A stretch of DNA of 64,000 nt, from the NCBI RefSeq assembly GCF_024498135.1, contig NZ_JANHOH010000003.1:62001-126000 (forward strand), written 5' to 3'. The position numbers and the translations under genes were made by a program. This stretch comes from Mucilaginibacter aquariorum. Its GTDB lineage: Bacteria; Bacteroidota; Bacteroidia; Sphingobacteriales; Sphingobacteriaceae. Position 1 is the stretch's first letter. Each line of letters starts with the position of its first letter. The notes under the pieces are model-generated. The model was given only the letters and a program-made list of their open reading frames with translations. It did no database searches and was not told the DNA's origin. Of the stretch, positions 51,382 through 58,629 are shown one piece after another.

Positions 51382-51484
51382 GTCTGTATGTGACTTGAGC
51401 TTGTCGAACTATTGATCGCTCACATAAGTCTTCGACAGGCTCAGACTGACATCAATAATTGTCATGGTGAGCTTGTCGAACCAT
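51382..51484. repeat. palindromic intergenic repeat, family R4, copy d, plus an extra arm
   Basis: ACTTGAGCTTGTCGAAC pairs with GTCTTCGACAGGCTCAG; a second single arm TGTCATGGTGAGCTTGTCGA (from 51460) follows immediately. Located between the convergent TPR and ribE genes. Confidence 0.75.
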
Positions 51485-51488
51485 AATT

Positions 51489-52073
51489 TTAACGGTTCAT
51501 TAAACGGGCAACATACTTACCTATAATATCAAATTCCAGGTTTACTACAGAACCTTCGCGCACATTGTGCAGGTTGGTATGCTCAAAAGTGTAAGGTATT
51601 ATGGCTACCGAAAAATAATTAGGACCAGAGTTTACTACGGTAAGGCTGATGCCGTTCACACAAATGGAGCCTTTCTCTACAGTAACATTCCCTACTGATG
51701 CATCGTATTCAAAGGTATATTCCCAGCTGCCATCCAGTTCAGTGAATTTTGTACAGGTGGCGGTCTGGTCAACATGCCCCTGAACGATGTGGCCATCCAG
51801 CCGGGCGTTCATTTGCATGCAGCGTTCCAGGTTCACAGGTTCGCCAACTTTTAAGTGGCCTATGCTGGTTTTGTTCAGCGTTTCTTCAATAGCGGTAACC
51901 GTGTGCGTACCATCGGCTAAAGCAATAACCGTTAAGCAAACGCCGTTATGCGCTACCGACTGATCTATCTTCAACTCCTGTGCAATACTTGATACCACGG
52001 AGATATGCAGGTTGCCCTGCTCCTGCCGTAAATCGGTTACTTTTCCTAAAGTTTCTATAATTCCTGTAAACAT
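51489..52073 (-). CDS. ribE: riboflavin synthase, alpha chain
   Basis: 194 residues with two homologous lumazine-binding barrels. MFTGIIETLGKV starts the first, SVAHNGVCLTVI and GSICVNGISLTVV are the matching positions of the two halves, and LDGHIVQGHVD is conserved in the family. It joins two 6,7-dimethyl-8-ribityllumazine molecules to make riboflavin. It is monocistronic, away from other rib genes, without a visible FMN riboswitch in the 110 bp upstream. Confidence 0.93.
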   Translation of the reverse strand: MFTGIIETLGKVTDLRQEQGNLHISVVSSIAQELKIDQSVAHNGVCLTVIALADGTHTVTAIEETLNKTSIGHLKVGEPVNLERCMQMNARLDGHIVQGHVDQTATCTKFTELDGSWEYTFEYDASVGNVTVEKGSICVNGISLTVVNSGPNYFSVAIIPYTFEHTNLHNVREGSVVNLEFDIIGKYVARLMNR

Positions 52074-52080
52074 ATCGTTG

Positions 52081-52088
52081 CAAAAGTA
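52081..52088 (-). promoter_or_regulatory. -7 promoter element TACTTTTG, 7 nt before ribE start
   Basis: On the minus strand TACTTTTG-CAACGAT-ATG; exact TAnnTTTG. Confidence 0.5.
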
Positions 52089-52121
52089 CAGATTTTTGAA
52101 TGTGCTGTATGTTATTGTAAC

Positions 52122-52167
52122 ATCATAAAAAAAGCGGGTGACTTTTTGCCACTCGCTTTTTTATGAT
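52122..52167 (-). terminator. long intrinsic terminator after the 255-aa lipoprotein gene
   Basis: ATCATAAAAAAAGCGGGTG and CACTCGCTTTTTTATGAT form an extended stem with A and T runs on both sides; it separates this gene from ribE. Confidence 0.75.
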
Positions 52168-52182
52168 TCAAATACATCTTTT

Positions 52183-52950
52183 TTATTTAATAGGCTTTCC
52201 GGTAAGTAAATCTACTGTAATTACTTTTCCATCTAATGAAATTTTAACCTTGTGGCCACCAATAAAGGTAATAGTACCTTTAAAGCTAAATGCTTTGCCA
52301 TTAGCAGTACCGGTTGATACAAAGGTTGCCGTACCAGAAGTTATGTCGAAAGGCCTTGAAGAAGAATCAATAACAAAATCTTTTAAATCATAAGCATTGT
52401 TCTGAACTGATGATTTAGTAGCATCGCTTTTTTGCTGAGTTTTAATAACAGATGTTTGTGTACCGTTAACTCCTATTTTTGCATAGTTTGCGGCTAATGA
52501 TTTTAGGGTGTAATTTTCTTTTACCAAATAATCAAAAGTATAAGTTGGTTTAAAGCCAATGCTTGATGTAGTAGCAGTTAACGTATAACCGGTTACAACA
52601 TTACCATCACAGTTTATCACTTTTTTATTAGTGCCAACAATCGTATTTTTCACGCTATCGCCCTGGCTTGTAGTGGTATTTACCGGCGTTTCAATAACCT
52701 GCCCGCAAGTAAATGAATTAAGTTTGATGCCATTTTTAACAGTACTGTTAACAACAGGTGCACCCGAACCCAAATCGGTGTTACCGAAAGATCCGTTAAA
52801 TGAATTGTAAAGGTTTAAAGCTATTTGGGTACCAATCGCAGTGTTGTCTGTATCTGCTTTAGACGTGGTATCCTTTTTACAAGATGAGTAAGAAAACACT
52901 GCCGTTGCTAATAAAGCTATAACAGCTATCGATCTAAATTTGGTGATCAT
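52183..52950 (-). CDS. hypothetical lipoprotein, 255 aa
   Basis: Lipobox region FSYSSCKKDTT followed by a Thr/Asp-rich linker and a mostly beta protein rich in Thr/Ser/Asn (FTCGQVIETPVNTTTSQGD, VTGYTLTATTSSIGFKP, FDITSGTATFVSTGTANG). I recognise no family. The pattern of a conserved Cys early (TCGQV) and a later NCDG may form a disulfide. Probably an outer-membrane-anchored periplasmic protein. Confidence 0.75.
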   Translation of the reverse strand: MITKFRSIAVIALLATAVFSYSSCKKDTTSKADTDNTAIGTQIALNLYNSFNGSFGNTDLGSGAPVVNSTVKNGIKLNSFTCGQVIETPVNTTTSQGDSVKNTIVGTNKKVINCDGNVVTGYTLTATTSSIGFKPTYTFDYLVKENYTLKSLAANYAKIGVNGTQTSVIKTQQKSDATKSSVQNNAYDLKDFVIDSSSRPFDITSGTATFVSTGTANGKAFSFKGTITFIGGHKVKISLDGKVITVDLLTGKPIK

Positions 52951-53102
52951 AAAATGGTGATAAGATTAATTTATTTAAGCCAAAAGTACTTCATTTATAA
53001 TAGTTTGTGCAAAAAAAGTTTCAATTACCTTAAACAAAAATCAACCATAAAGAAACAAGAAATTTAGTGCAACAATTTGTCTTTAACTTAAAAACTTGCG
53101 CT

Positions 53103-53600
53103 TTACTTAAAGCAACTGGTCAATTCAACCCTTTTATTTCGCAGGTCCTTACCACCCTCCATAACAGATTTTAGGTTAGCCAGGTAAAAAGTCCACCCTA
53201 TTTGACATTGTACCAGCAAATTTTTCTCCGGGTCGGGCTCTTGTGGTATATCCTCTTGTTCCAGTTCTATGATGGTTAACCCGTGGCGGGTAGAGAACGA
53301 AACACTCACAATACTATCGCCCGTAAAACTAAATTTTAAAAAATCCTGGCCGTTAGCTTCCAGTATCTGCCCTTTTTGCACAATTTCGTTGCCATAGCCA
53401 TGCCAATACCAGGTATATGTATCTTCTTTTAATATTTGCTCATTGGCAGCGCGCATACGCATAGGCACGGTAAAAAAATCTGCTTTACGCAGAAACCATT
53501 TCTCCAGGCCCGCCGGGGTAGACCACGCCAGGTACAAACTGCGCATATCAACATTATAATCGCCACAAAGCTTAAATTTTTTCCAGCGGGTATCTTCCAT
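53103..53600 (-). CDS. SRPBCC (AHSA1-like) domain protein
   Basis: 165 residues with the start helix-grip pattern: VDMRSLYLAWSTPAGLEKWFL, EIVQKGQILEANGQDFLKFSF, VSVSFSTRHGLTIIELEQE, and the long C-terminal helix QIGWTFYLANLKSVMEGG. AHSA1/START-like domains bind hydrophobic ligands or assist chaperones; the ligand here is unknown. Divergent from the NUDIX gene. Confidence 0.85.
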   Translation of the reverse strand: MEDTRWKKFKLCGDYNVDMRSLYLAWSTPAGLEKWFLRKADFFTVPMRMRAANEQILKEDTYTWYWHGYGNEIVQKGQILEANGQDFLKFSFTGDSIVSVSFSTRHGLTIIELEQEDIPQEPDPEKNLLVQCQIGWTFYLANLKSVMEGGKDLRNKRVELTSCFK

Positions 53601-53683
53601 TGTAGTAGGGGTTTATATAAATGTATAGTATAAAACTAACCATAATACTTTGTGTTTTACTAATTTGCAGGGAAAACAATTTT

Positions 53684-54139
53684 ATGCTAAAGCAAAGCGC
53701 GGGGATACTATTATACAGACTAACAAACGGTTTACCACAGGTTTTTCTTGTCCACCCGGGCGGGCCATTCTTTCGCAATAAGGACGATGGGGCATGGTCT
53801 ATCCCCAAAGGTGAATATATTGATGGTGAAGAGCCCCTTATTGCAGCACAGCGCGAATTTGAAGAGGAAACCGGCCAACCCATTACCGGCAAGTTTATAA
53901 AACTGCAACCCATAAAGCAAAAAAGCGGCAAAGTAGTACATGCATGGGCCGTTGAGGGCGATATAGATCATGAAAAGATAGTGAGCAACCTTTTTGAAAT
54001 AGAGTGGCCGCCCAAATCAGGCAAGAAAACCAGTTTCCCCGAAATTGACCGTGCCGGTTGGTTTACTGTTGATACAGCAAAGGTGAAGATCATCCCCGGG
54101 CAGGTTGGATTGATTGAAGAGCTGGAAACGTTAATTTAG
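53684..54139 (+). CDS. NUDIX hydrolase
   Basis: 151 residues from the ATG at 53684, chosen because an upstream in-frame ATG (53621) adds a hydrophobic leader not seen in the family and lies in the divergent promoter region. The Nudix box is complete: GEYIDGEEPLIAAQREFEEE, then TG. The form (GILLYRLTNGLPQVFLVHPG, AWSIPKGEY) is that of predicted NTP pyrophosphohydrolases acting on nucleotides such as diadenosine polyphosphates or oxidised dNTPs. Confidence 0.88.
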   Translation: MLKQSAGILLYRLTNGLPQVFLVHPGGPFFRNKDDGAWSIPKGEYIDGEEPLIAAQREFEEETGQPITGKFIKLQPIKQKSGKVVHAWAVEGDIDHEKIVSNLFEIEWPPKSGKKTSFPEIDRAGWFTVDTAKVKIIPGQVGLIEELETLI

Positions 54140-54141
54140 TT

Positions 54142-54223
54142 GGGCGTTGCCTTTGGCCGGGCTTTACGCTCATACTGCCCAAGCCTTAGCCACAGGGCCG
54201 GTATCCGCTCCTATCCCTAACGC
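54142..54223 (+). repeat. intergenic repeat, family R5, copy e
   Basis: GGGCGTTGCCTTTGGCCGGG ... CTATCCCTAACGC, directly after the NUDIX stop codon and followed by GGAATTGCCCC and an R3 copy, as in composite copy A but without module C. Confidence 0.8.
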
Positions 54224-54236
54224 GGAATTGCCCCTT

Positions 54237-54332
54237 TTGTCATGCTGAACATCGTAAAGCATCTATTGCCGACATGCAATTTCGATAGACAAAGTTCGCT
54301 AATAGATCCTTCGCTATCGTTCAGGATGACAA
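54237..54332 (+). repeat. palindromic intergenic repeat, family R3, copy d
   Basis: TTGTCATGCTGAACATCGTA ... CGTTCAGGATGACAA; nearly identical to 16147-16241. Between convergent NUDIX and biotin carboxylase genes. Confidence 0.88.
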
Positions 54333-54375
54333 ACTGGAAATATAGTGTCTTGATTCTTCCTCTTGACTCTAACAC

Positions 54376-55851
54376 CTACCTCCTATTCCTAACCCAATTA
54401 TTCTCCACCACTCCTGCCGTTTCAGCAAAAGCAACCTTTTTAGCGCTTAACAACTTTTCCATGATCAACGTAGCGATCAATGCTTCATCTTCGGTGCCGG
54501 TTTGCAGGGATTCGGGGGTGAAATATTTTTTAACGAAGTGTGTATCAAAATTGCCCGATGTAAAAGCTTCGTGCTGCATTACAAACCTGCCGAAGCTTAG
54601 GGTTGTGGTAATGCCGGTAATATTATACTCATCAATAGCGCGGATCATTCGCTCAATAGCTTCGGTACGGTCCTTACCATAGGTGATCAACTTGGCTATC
54701 ATTGGGTCATAATAGATCGGGATCTCCATGCCTTGTTCAAAGCCATCATCCACCCTAACGCCCGGGCCTTTTGGGGTAACATAAGTTTGCAGAGTGCCAA
54801 TATCCGGTAAAAAATTATTATCGGGGTCTTCCGCGTAAACACGTAGCTCAAGGGCATGGCCTTGTATTTTCAGGTCTGTTTGTTTAAAGCTGATGGCTTC
54901 ACCACGGGCTATGCGGATCTGTTCTTTCACCAGGTCTATGCCGGTTATCAGTTCTGTTACCGGGTGCTCTACCTGCAAGCGGGTGTTCATCTCCAGGAAA
55001 AAGAAATCCAGCTTCTCATCCATAATAAACTCAACCGTACCCGCACCGGTATAGTTTACAGATCGTGCTACATCTACAGCACACTTACCCATGGCTTCGC
55101 GAATCTCGGGCGTAAGCACAGATGACGGTGCTTCCTCTACCACCTTTTGGTGACGGCGTTGTACAGAACAATCGCGCTCGAACAGGTGCACAATGTTGCC
55201 ATGCGTATCGCCCAAAACCTGGATCTCGATATGCCTTGGCGAAGACACATAACGTTCTATAAAAACCGCGCCATCGCCGAAGGCCGAAATGGCCTCAGAT
55301 ACAGCAAGGCCCATTTGTTCTTCAAAATCTTCGGGGCAATCTACTATGCGCATACCCTTGCCACCACCACCGGCAGCGGCTTTTATTAGTATAGGGAAAC
55401 CAACCTCAACAGCGCGCAATTTTGCTTCGCTTACATCGGTAATGGCTTCTTCGGTGCCGGGCACCATAGGGATATTATATTTTAATGCGGCGGCTTTGGC
55501 CGATAGCTTGTTCCCCATCACTTCCATAGCTTCGGGCGATGGGCCTATCAGTATTAAACCAGCCTCGCGTACCTGGCGGGCAAAGGCGGCATTCTCACTT
55601 AAAAAGCCATAACCGGGGTGGATCCCTTCTGCATCCGTTTGTTTACATGCAGCAATTATTTTATCACCAACAAGGTATGATTGATTGGATGGAGCTTCGC
55701 CGATGAATATGGCTTCATCCGCGTAACGTACGTGGAGCGCATTGCGATCTGCTTCAGAATAAACAGCTACAGTTTTTATACCCATTTCGCGGGCCGAGCG
55801 CATTACACGTAAAGCAATCTCGCCCCGGTTAGCTACCAATATTTTTTGCAT
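54376..55851 (-). CDS. accC: biotin carboxylase subunit (acyl-CoA carboxylase)
   Basis: 491 residues from the ATG at 55851 (MQKILVANRGEIALRVMR). The ATP-grasp parts are present: KAAAGGGGKGMRIV, SPRHIEIQVLGD, QRRHQKVVEEAPS and EMNTRLQVEHPVTE. It carboxylates biotin on a carrier protein. It has about 40 residues more at the C-terminus than E. coli AccC but no biotinyl domain, and no carrier or transferase gene is adjacent, so it may serve acetyl-CoA or propionyl-CoA carboxylase. Confidence 0.88.
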   Translation of the reverse strand: MQKILVANRGEIALRVMRSAREMGIKTVAVYSEADRNALHVRYADEAIFIGEAPSNQSYLVGDKIIAACKQTDAEGIHPGYGFLSENAAFARQVREAGLILIGPSPEAMEVMGNKLSAKAAALKYNIPMVPGTEEAITDVSEAKLRAVEVGFPILIKAAAGGGGKGMRIVDCPEDFEEQMGLAVSEAISAFGDGAVFIERYVSSPRHIEIQVLGDTHGNIVHLFERDCSVQRRHQKVVEEAPSSVLTPEIREAMGKCAVDVARSVNYTGAGTVEFIMDEKLDFFFLEMNTRLQVEHPVTELITGIDLVKEQIRIARGEAISFKQTDLKIQGHALELRVYAEDPDNNFLPDIGTLQTYVTPKGPGVRVDDGFEQGMEIPIYYDPMIAKLITYGKDRTEAIERMIRAIDEYNITGITTTLSFGRFVMQHEAFTSGNFDTHFVKKYFTPESLQTGTEDEALIATLIMEKLLSAKKVAFAETAGVVENNWVRNRR

Positions 55852-55857
55852 AGGTAA

Positions 55858-55865
55858 CAAATGTA
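55858..55865 (-). promoter_or_regulatory. -7 promoter element TACATTTG, 6 nt before accC start
   Basis: On the minus strand TACATTTG-TTACCT-ATG. The exact match argues for the ATG at 55851 and against the TTG at 55860, which would lie inside the box. Confidence 0.55.
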
Positions 55866-55919
55866 ATGGATTAACTGTAAAAAAGAAATGCCATTTCCAG
55901 GAAGGCAGAAACAGCGGAA

Positions 55920-55945
55920 GTGTTCACGTTCACAGCCGTGAACAC
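55920..55945. repeat. hairpin repeat, family R7, copy b
   Basis: GTGTTCACG / CGTGAACAC with 8-nt centre TTCACAGC; same words as 41246-41283. In the 319-bp gap upstream of accC. Confidence 0.7.
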
Positions 55946-56039
55946 CCATTAACATTAGCAATTACTTAATAATCAGTATATTAAAATATAGCTACTGACA
56001 GAATAGCGCCACCACTTATTTCATTTGAATTTAAAGCAC

Positions 56040-56132
56040 TTGTTGGTGGTGTTGTCACCAACAACCTTGAGACAGGTAGCAAATAATATATGACGGACAA
56101 ACATGGCAGCTTGTTGGTGACAACACCAACAA
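56040..56132. repeat. two R6 hairpins in the accC-LysE gap
   Basis: TTGTTGGTG / CACCAACAA stems at 56040-56064 (7-nt loop) and 56111-56132 (4-nt loop ACAA). Confidence 0.7.
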
Positions 56133-56170
56133 AGGCGGAAATGTAGTCAACTTGGGCAAAGGTTAAAATC

Positions 56171-56800
56171 TTACTTTTTTGAGAATGCAACTTTTAAGCC
56201 CATCAGCACAAAAGCAACACCCGAGAACCTGTTGAGCCAGTTGCCGGCTTTGGGGTTACTGATAAACTTTTGAGAAAAGAAGGATACAAACAGGCTAAGC
56301 AAAACGTACCATATCAAACCTAAAAATACATAGGTAAGGCCAAGTATAACAAATGGCATTGATTGGCTTAAAGCCTCCTTTTTTATAAACTGCGGGAAAA
56401 ACGCCAGGAAAAACAACGCTACTTTTGGGTTAAGTACATTAGTTACCACACCCGATAAAAAATTCTGCATGTTGCTTTTATCGGCTTTATCTACCGCTGT
56501 TAATGTTATGCCGTTATTTTTTGAAATAAGCTTATTAACCCCAAGATAAATTAGATAAGCAGCCCCAAGATATTTAATAACAGTAAAGGCTAACACCGAT
56601 TTTGCTACAATAAGCGACAAGCCAAGCGCCGCCAGCACTGTATGTACCAATACACCTGCATTAACACCCAATGCAGAATAGATACCGGCTTTTTTCCCCT
56701 GCCCTAACGCTTTGTTTATTACAAATATGGTATCTAAACCCGGCGTCATGATAAACAGGAATGCGGTTAGTGCGAATGTTACAAAGTTATCTATACCCAT
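56171..56800 (-). CDS. LysE/RhtB family amino-acid exporter
   Basis: 209 residues with six hydrophobic segments. FLIMTPGLDTIFVINKALGQGKKAGIYSALGVNAG near the N-terminus is the RhtB/LysE signature, followed by VTNVLNPKVALFFLAFFPQF. It exports amino acids or related metabolites across the inner membrane; specificity cannot be told. Basic C-terminus. A TACATTTG box lies 4 nt before the start. Confidence 0.9.
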   Translation of the reverse strand: MGIDNFVTFALTAFLFIMTPGLDTIFVINKALGQGKKAGIYSALGVNAGVLVHTVLAALGLSLIVAKSVLAFTVIKYLGAAYLIYLGVNKLISKNNGITLTAVDKADKSNMQNFLSGVVTNVLNPKVALFFLAFFPQFIKKEALSQSMPFVILGLTYVFLGLIWYVLLSLFVSFFSQKFISNPKAGNWLNRFSGVAFVLMGLKVAFSKK

Positions 56801-56804
56801 GTGG

Positions 56805-56812
56805 CAAATGTA
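56805..56812 (-). promoter_or_regulatory. -7 promoter element TACATTTG, 4 nt before LysE gene start
   Basis: On the minus strand TACATTTG-CCAC-ATG; exact TAnnTTTG. Confidence 0.55.
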
Positions 56813-56853
56813 ACGGATTATTTGAAAGGGAAAACGGAGGGTGCGTATGAAAT

Positions 56854-56956
56854 GTCATATCGAACGAGGTACGAGGAGATATCTTGTTCGATTTGCAAGT
56901 TAACTATCTATCTTATTGAACAAGATTTCTCGTCGCTGCGCTTCCCTCGAAATGAC
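56854..56956. repeat. palindromic intergenic repeat, family R1, copy c (diverged)
   Basis: GTCATATCGAACGAGGTACG ... GCGCTTCCCTCGAAATGAC with inner ATATCTTGTTC / GAACAAGATT; followed by an R6-like hairpin at 56972-57003. Together they fill the 282-bp divergent gap. Confidence 0.8.
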
Positions 56957-57082
56957 AGTTAGGAGCTTGCTGCCGTTGTTGTGTTGTCACCAACAAGGAC
57001 GGAAACCGTTGAAAAAATCCTAAATTTACCTTATACAAAATCCAAGCAAGTAGCTAAATCCAAGACTTAATACCTTAAACAC

Positions 57083-57517
57083 ATGCTCATTTCTAATATC
57101 ATTACTATCAACACCGACAGTGGCTTGCGCGGGATTTTTATCAGTCCGTTTTTACTGCACTCCAAAATGCGTCCTGATATTAAATCAGGAAAAATTGAAG
57201 CTCTATATTTTTATGATCTTGTGCCGGAAGATGAATATAATGCCATGCTTGAGCAAGAGAATTTAGACGACAGATTTAAATCGAACGAGTACATTATAAA
57301 TTACGGGCAGGACTTTGAAAAGCATTATATAGGAAGCTTTAGAGTAGACGCAGACAAAAAGCTTTGCCGGGGGTGGGAAGGAAAACAGGGTAATAAAATG
57401 AGTGCCCAAGATGTAAAAATCTTAGGCGATACCTTGTTTAACCCTGGATCACATTTACGAGTAGTAACGTTATTTACACCAACACGAGCATCTGATTTTA
57501 ACCTTGGCCGAATGTAG
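57083..57517 (+). CDS. hypothetical protein, 144 aa
   Basis: Not recognised. A soluble protein, with KSGKIEALYFYDLVPEDEYNAM, EYIINYGQDFEKHYIGSFRV and DADKKLCRGWEGKQGNKMSA as the more distinctive parts. It ends 4 bp from the convergent nuoB stop and thus sits where the rest of a nuo operon would be expected. Confidence 0.6.
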   Translation: MLISNIITINTDSGLRGIFISPFLLHSKMRPDIKSGKIEALYFYDLVPEDEYNAMLEQENLDDRFKSNEYIINYGQDFEKHYIGSFRVDADKKLCRGWEGKQGNKMSAQDVKILGDTLFNPGSHLRVVTLFTPTRASDFNLGRM

Positions 57518-57521
57518 TGGA

Positions 57522-58019
57522 TTAAGATGCGACTTGCTCGCCTGCTACAATATGCTCTTTCTCTATCTTCTTCTGTAATTCAAGTATAGCGCCTATTAAA
57601 GCCTCGGGCCTTGGCGGGCAGCCTTGCACGTAAACATCAACCGGGATAACCCTGTCAACACCTTTTACCACGTGGTAACCGTGTTGCCAGTATGGGCCGC
57701 CACAGTTAGAGCATGAACCCATAGATATCACATATTTTGGGTCGGGCATTTGCTCGTATAAGCGTTTAATACGTTCGGCCATTTTAAATGTGACCGTACC
57801 GGCTATGATGATCACATCGGCCTGCCTTGCAGATGGCCTTGGGAACACACCGAAACGGTCAAGATCATAAGTAGAAGCCATTGCACCCATCATTTCAATG
57901 GCGCAGCAGGCAATACCAAAGCTTAACGGCCATAGTGACGATAACCTTGCCCAGTTAAGCAGGTCGTCCATTTTGGTGACCACTACACCACCGCTTTCGT
58001 TAGTCAGATCAGGCGTCAT
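57522..58019 (-). CDS. nuoB: NADH-quinone oxidoreductase subunit B
   Basis: 165 residues with the four Cys ligands of cluster N2 ([31 protein letters not shown]). It links the peripheral and membrane arms of complex I. The start overlaps the end of nuoA by 11 bp. No nuoC follows: the next gene converges from the other side, so nuoAB are cut off from the remaining subunits. Confidence 0.95.
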   Translation of the reverse strand: MTPDLTNESGGVVVTKMDDLLNWARLSSLWPLSFGIACCAIEMMGAMASTYDLDRFGVFPRPSARQADVIIIAGTVTFKMAERIKRLYEQMPDPKYVISMGSCSNCGGPYWQHGYHVVKGVDRVIPVDVYVQGCPPRPEALIGAILELQKKIEKEHIVAGEQVAS

Positions 58020-58629
58020 TGCTTGGCTTTTTAAAACTTGGTTTAAACATAGGTTTGCGCACTTCGGTAGTAGCAGGTGCAGCGGATGCGGGCTTTATAG
58101 GCTCGGCGTTAACAGTTGGTGCCACTTCTAAACTAAATGCCCTAACCTTAAAATTACCTTGCTGGGCGTTCAGGTCATCATATAACGCTTGCGGGATGCG
58201 GGCATCTGTTTGTGGTAAAGTAACGTTTGGTTTTATCCAGTCAAGGTCGCCTTTGCGCCAAACATAGGCCAGGCCCAATATTAATATCCCTAAAAATATA
58301 AACATTTCTGTAAGCGAGATCCATCCCCAGCGGGCATCAGTCGCTAATATTTCGCGGTTACCAAACACCGTTGCCCAGGGGAAAACGAACACCATCTCTA
58401 CATCAAACAGTAAGAAAACCAGCGCTATAACATAAAAACGCGAGTTAAAAGGCAACCACGCGTTACCGGTTGGCTCCTCACCGCATTCATAGGTGGTCAA
58501 CTTTTCGTAATTAGGGTTACGGGGCGCTAAAAGTCGGTTCACAAAAAATAATGCACCAATCATTACAACGCCTGTAATTAAAAAGATAAGTATCTTTCCA
58601 AATTCTGATATTTGCGCAACATCATCCAT
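58009..58629 (-). CDS. nuoA: NADH-quinone oxidoreductase subunit A with long C-terminal extension
   Basis: 206 residues from the ATG at 58629 ([14 protein letters not shown]). Three membrane segments and the conserved [20 protein letters not shown] and [11 protein letters not shown] identify NuoA. After residue 120 comes an extension of about 85 residues, ending Ala/Pro/Lys-rich ([20 protein letters not shown]), not found in the usual 120-150 residue protein. The open frame continues upstream to 58770 but that part is the antisense of the flavoprotein gene. Start codons of nuoA and that gene overlap within CATG. Confidence 0.9.
   Translation of the reverse strand: MDDVAQISEFGKILIFLITGVVMIGALFFVNRLLAPRNPNYEKLTTYECGEEPTGNAWLPFNSRFYVIALVFLLFDVEMVFVFPWATVFGNREILATDARWGWISLTEMFIFLGILILGLAYVWRKGDLDWIKPNVTLPQTDARIPQALYDDLNAQQGNFKVRAFSLEVAPTVNAEPIKPASAAPATTEVRKPMFKPSFKKPSNDA

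Noticed and set aside
51960..52183. FMN riboswitch upstream of ribE
   Set aside because: Only about 110 bp separate ribE from the next terminator, and none of the conserved RFN element words is visible.
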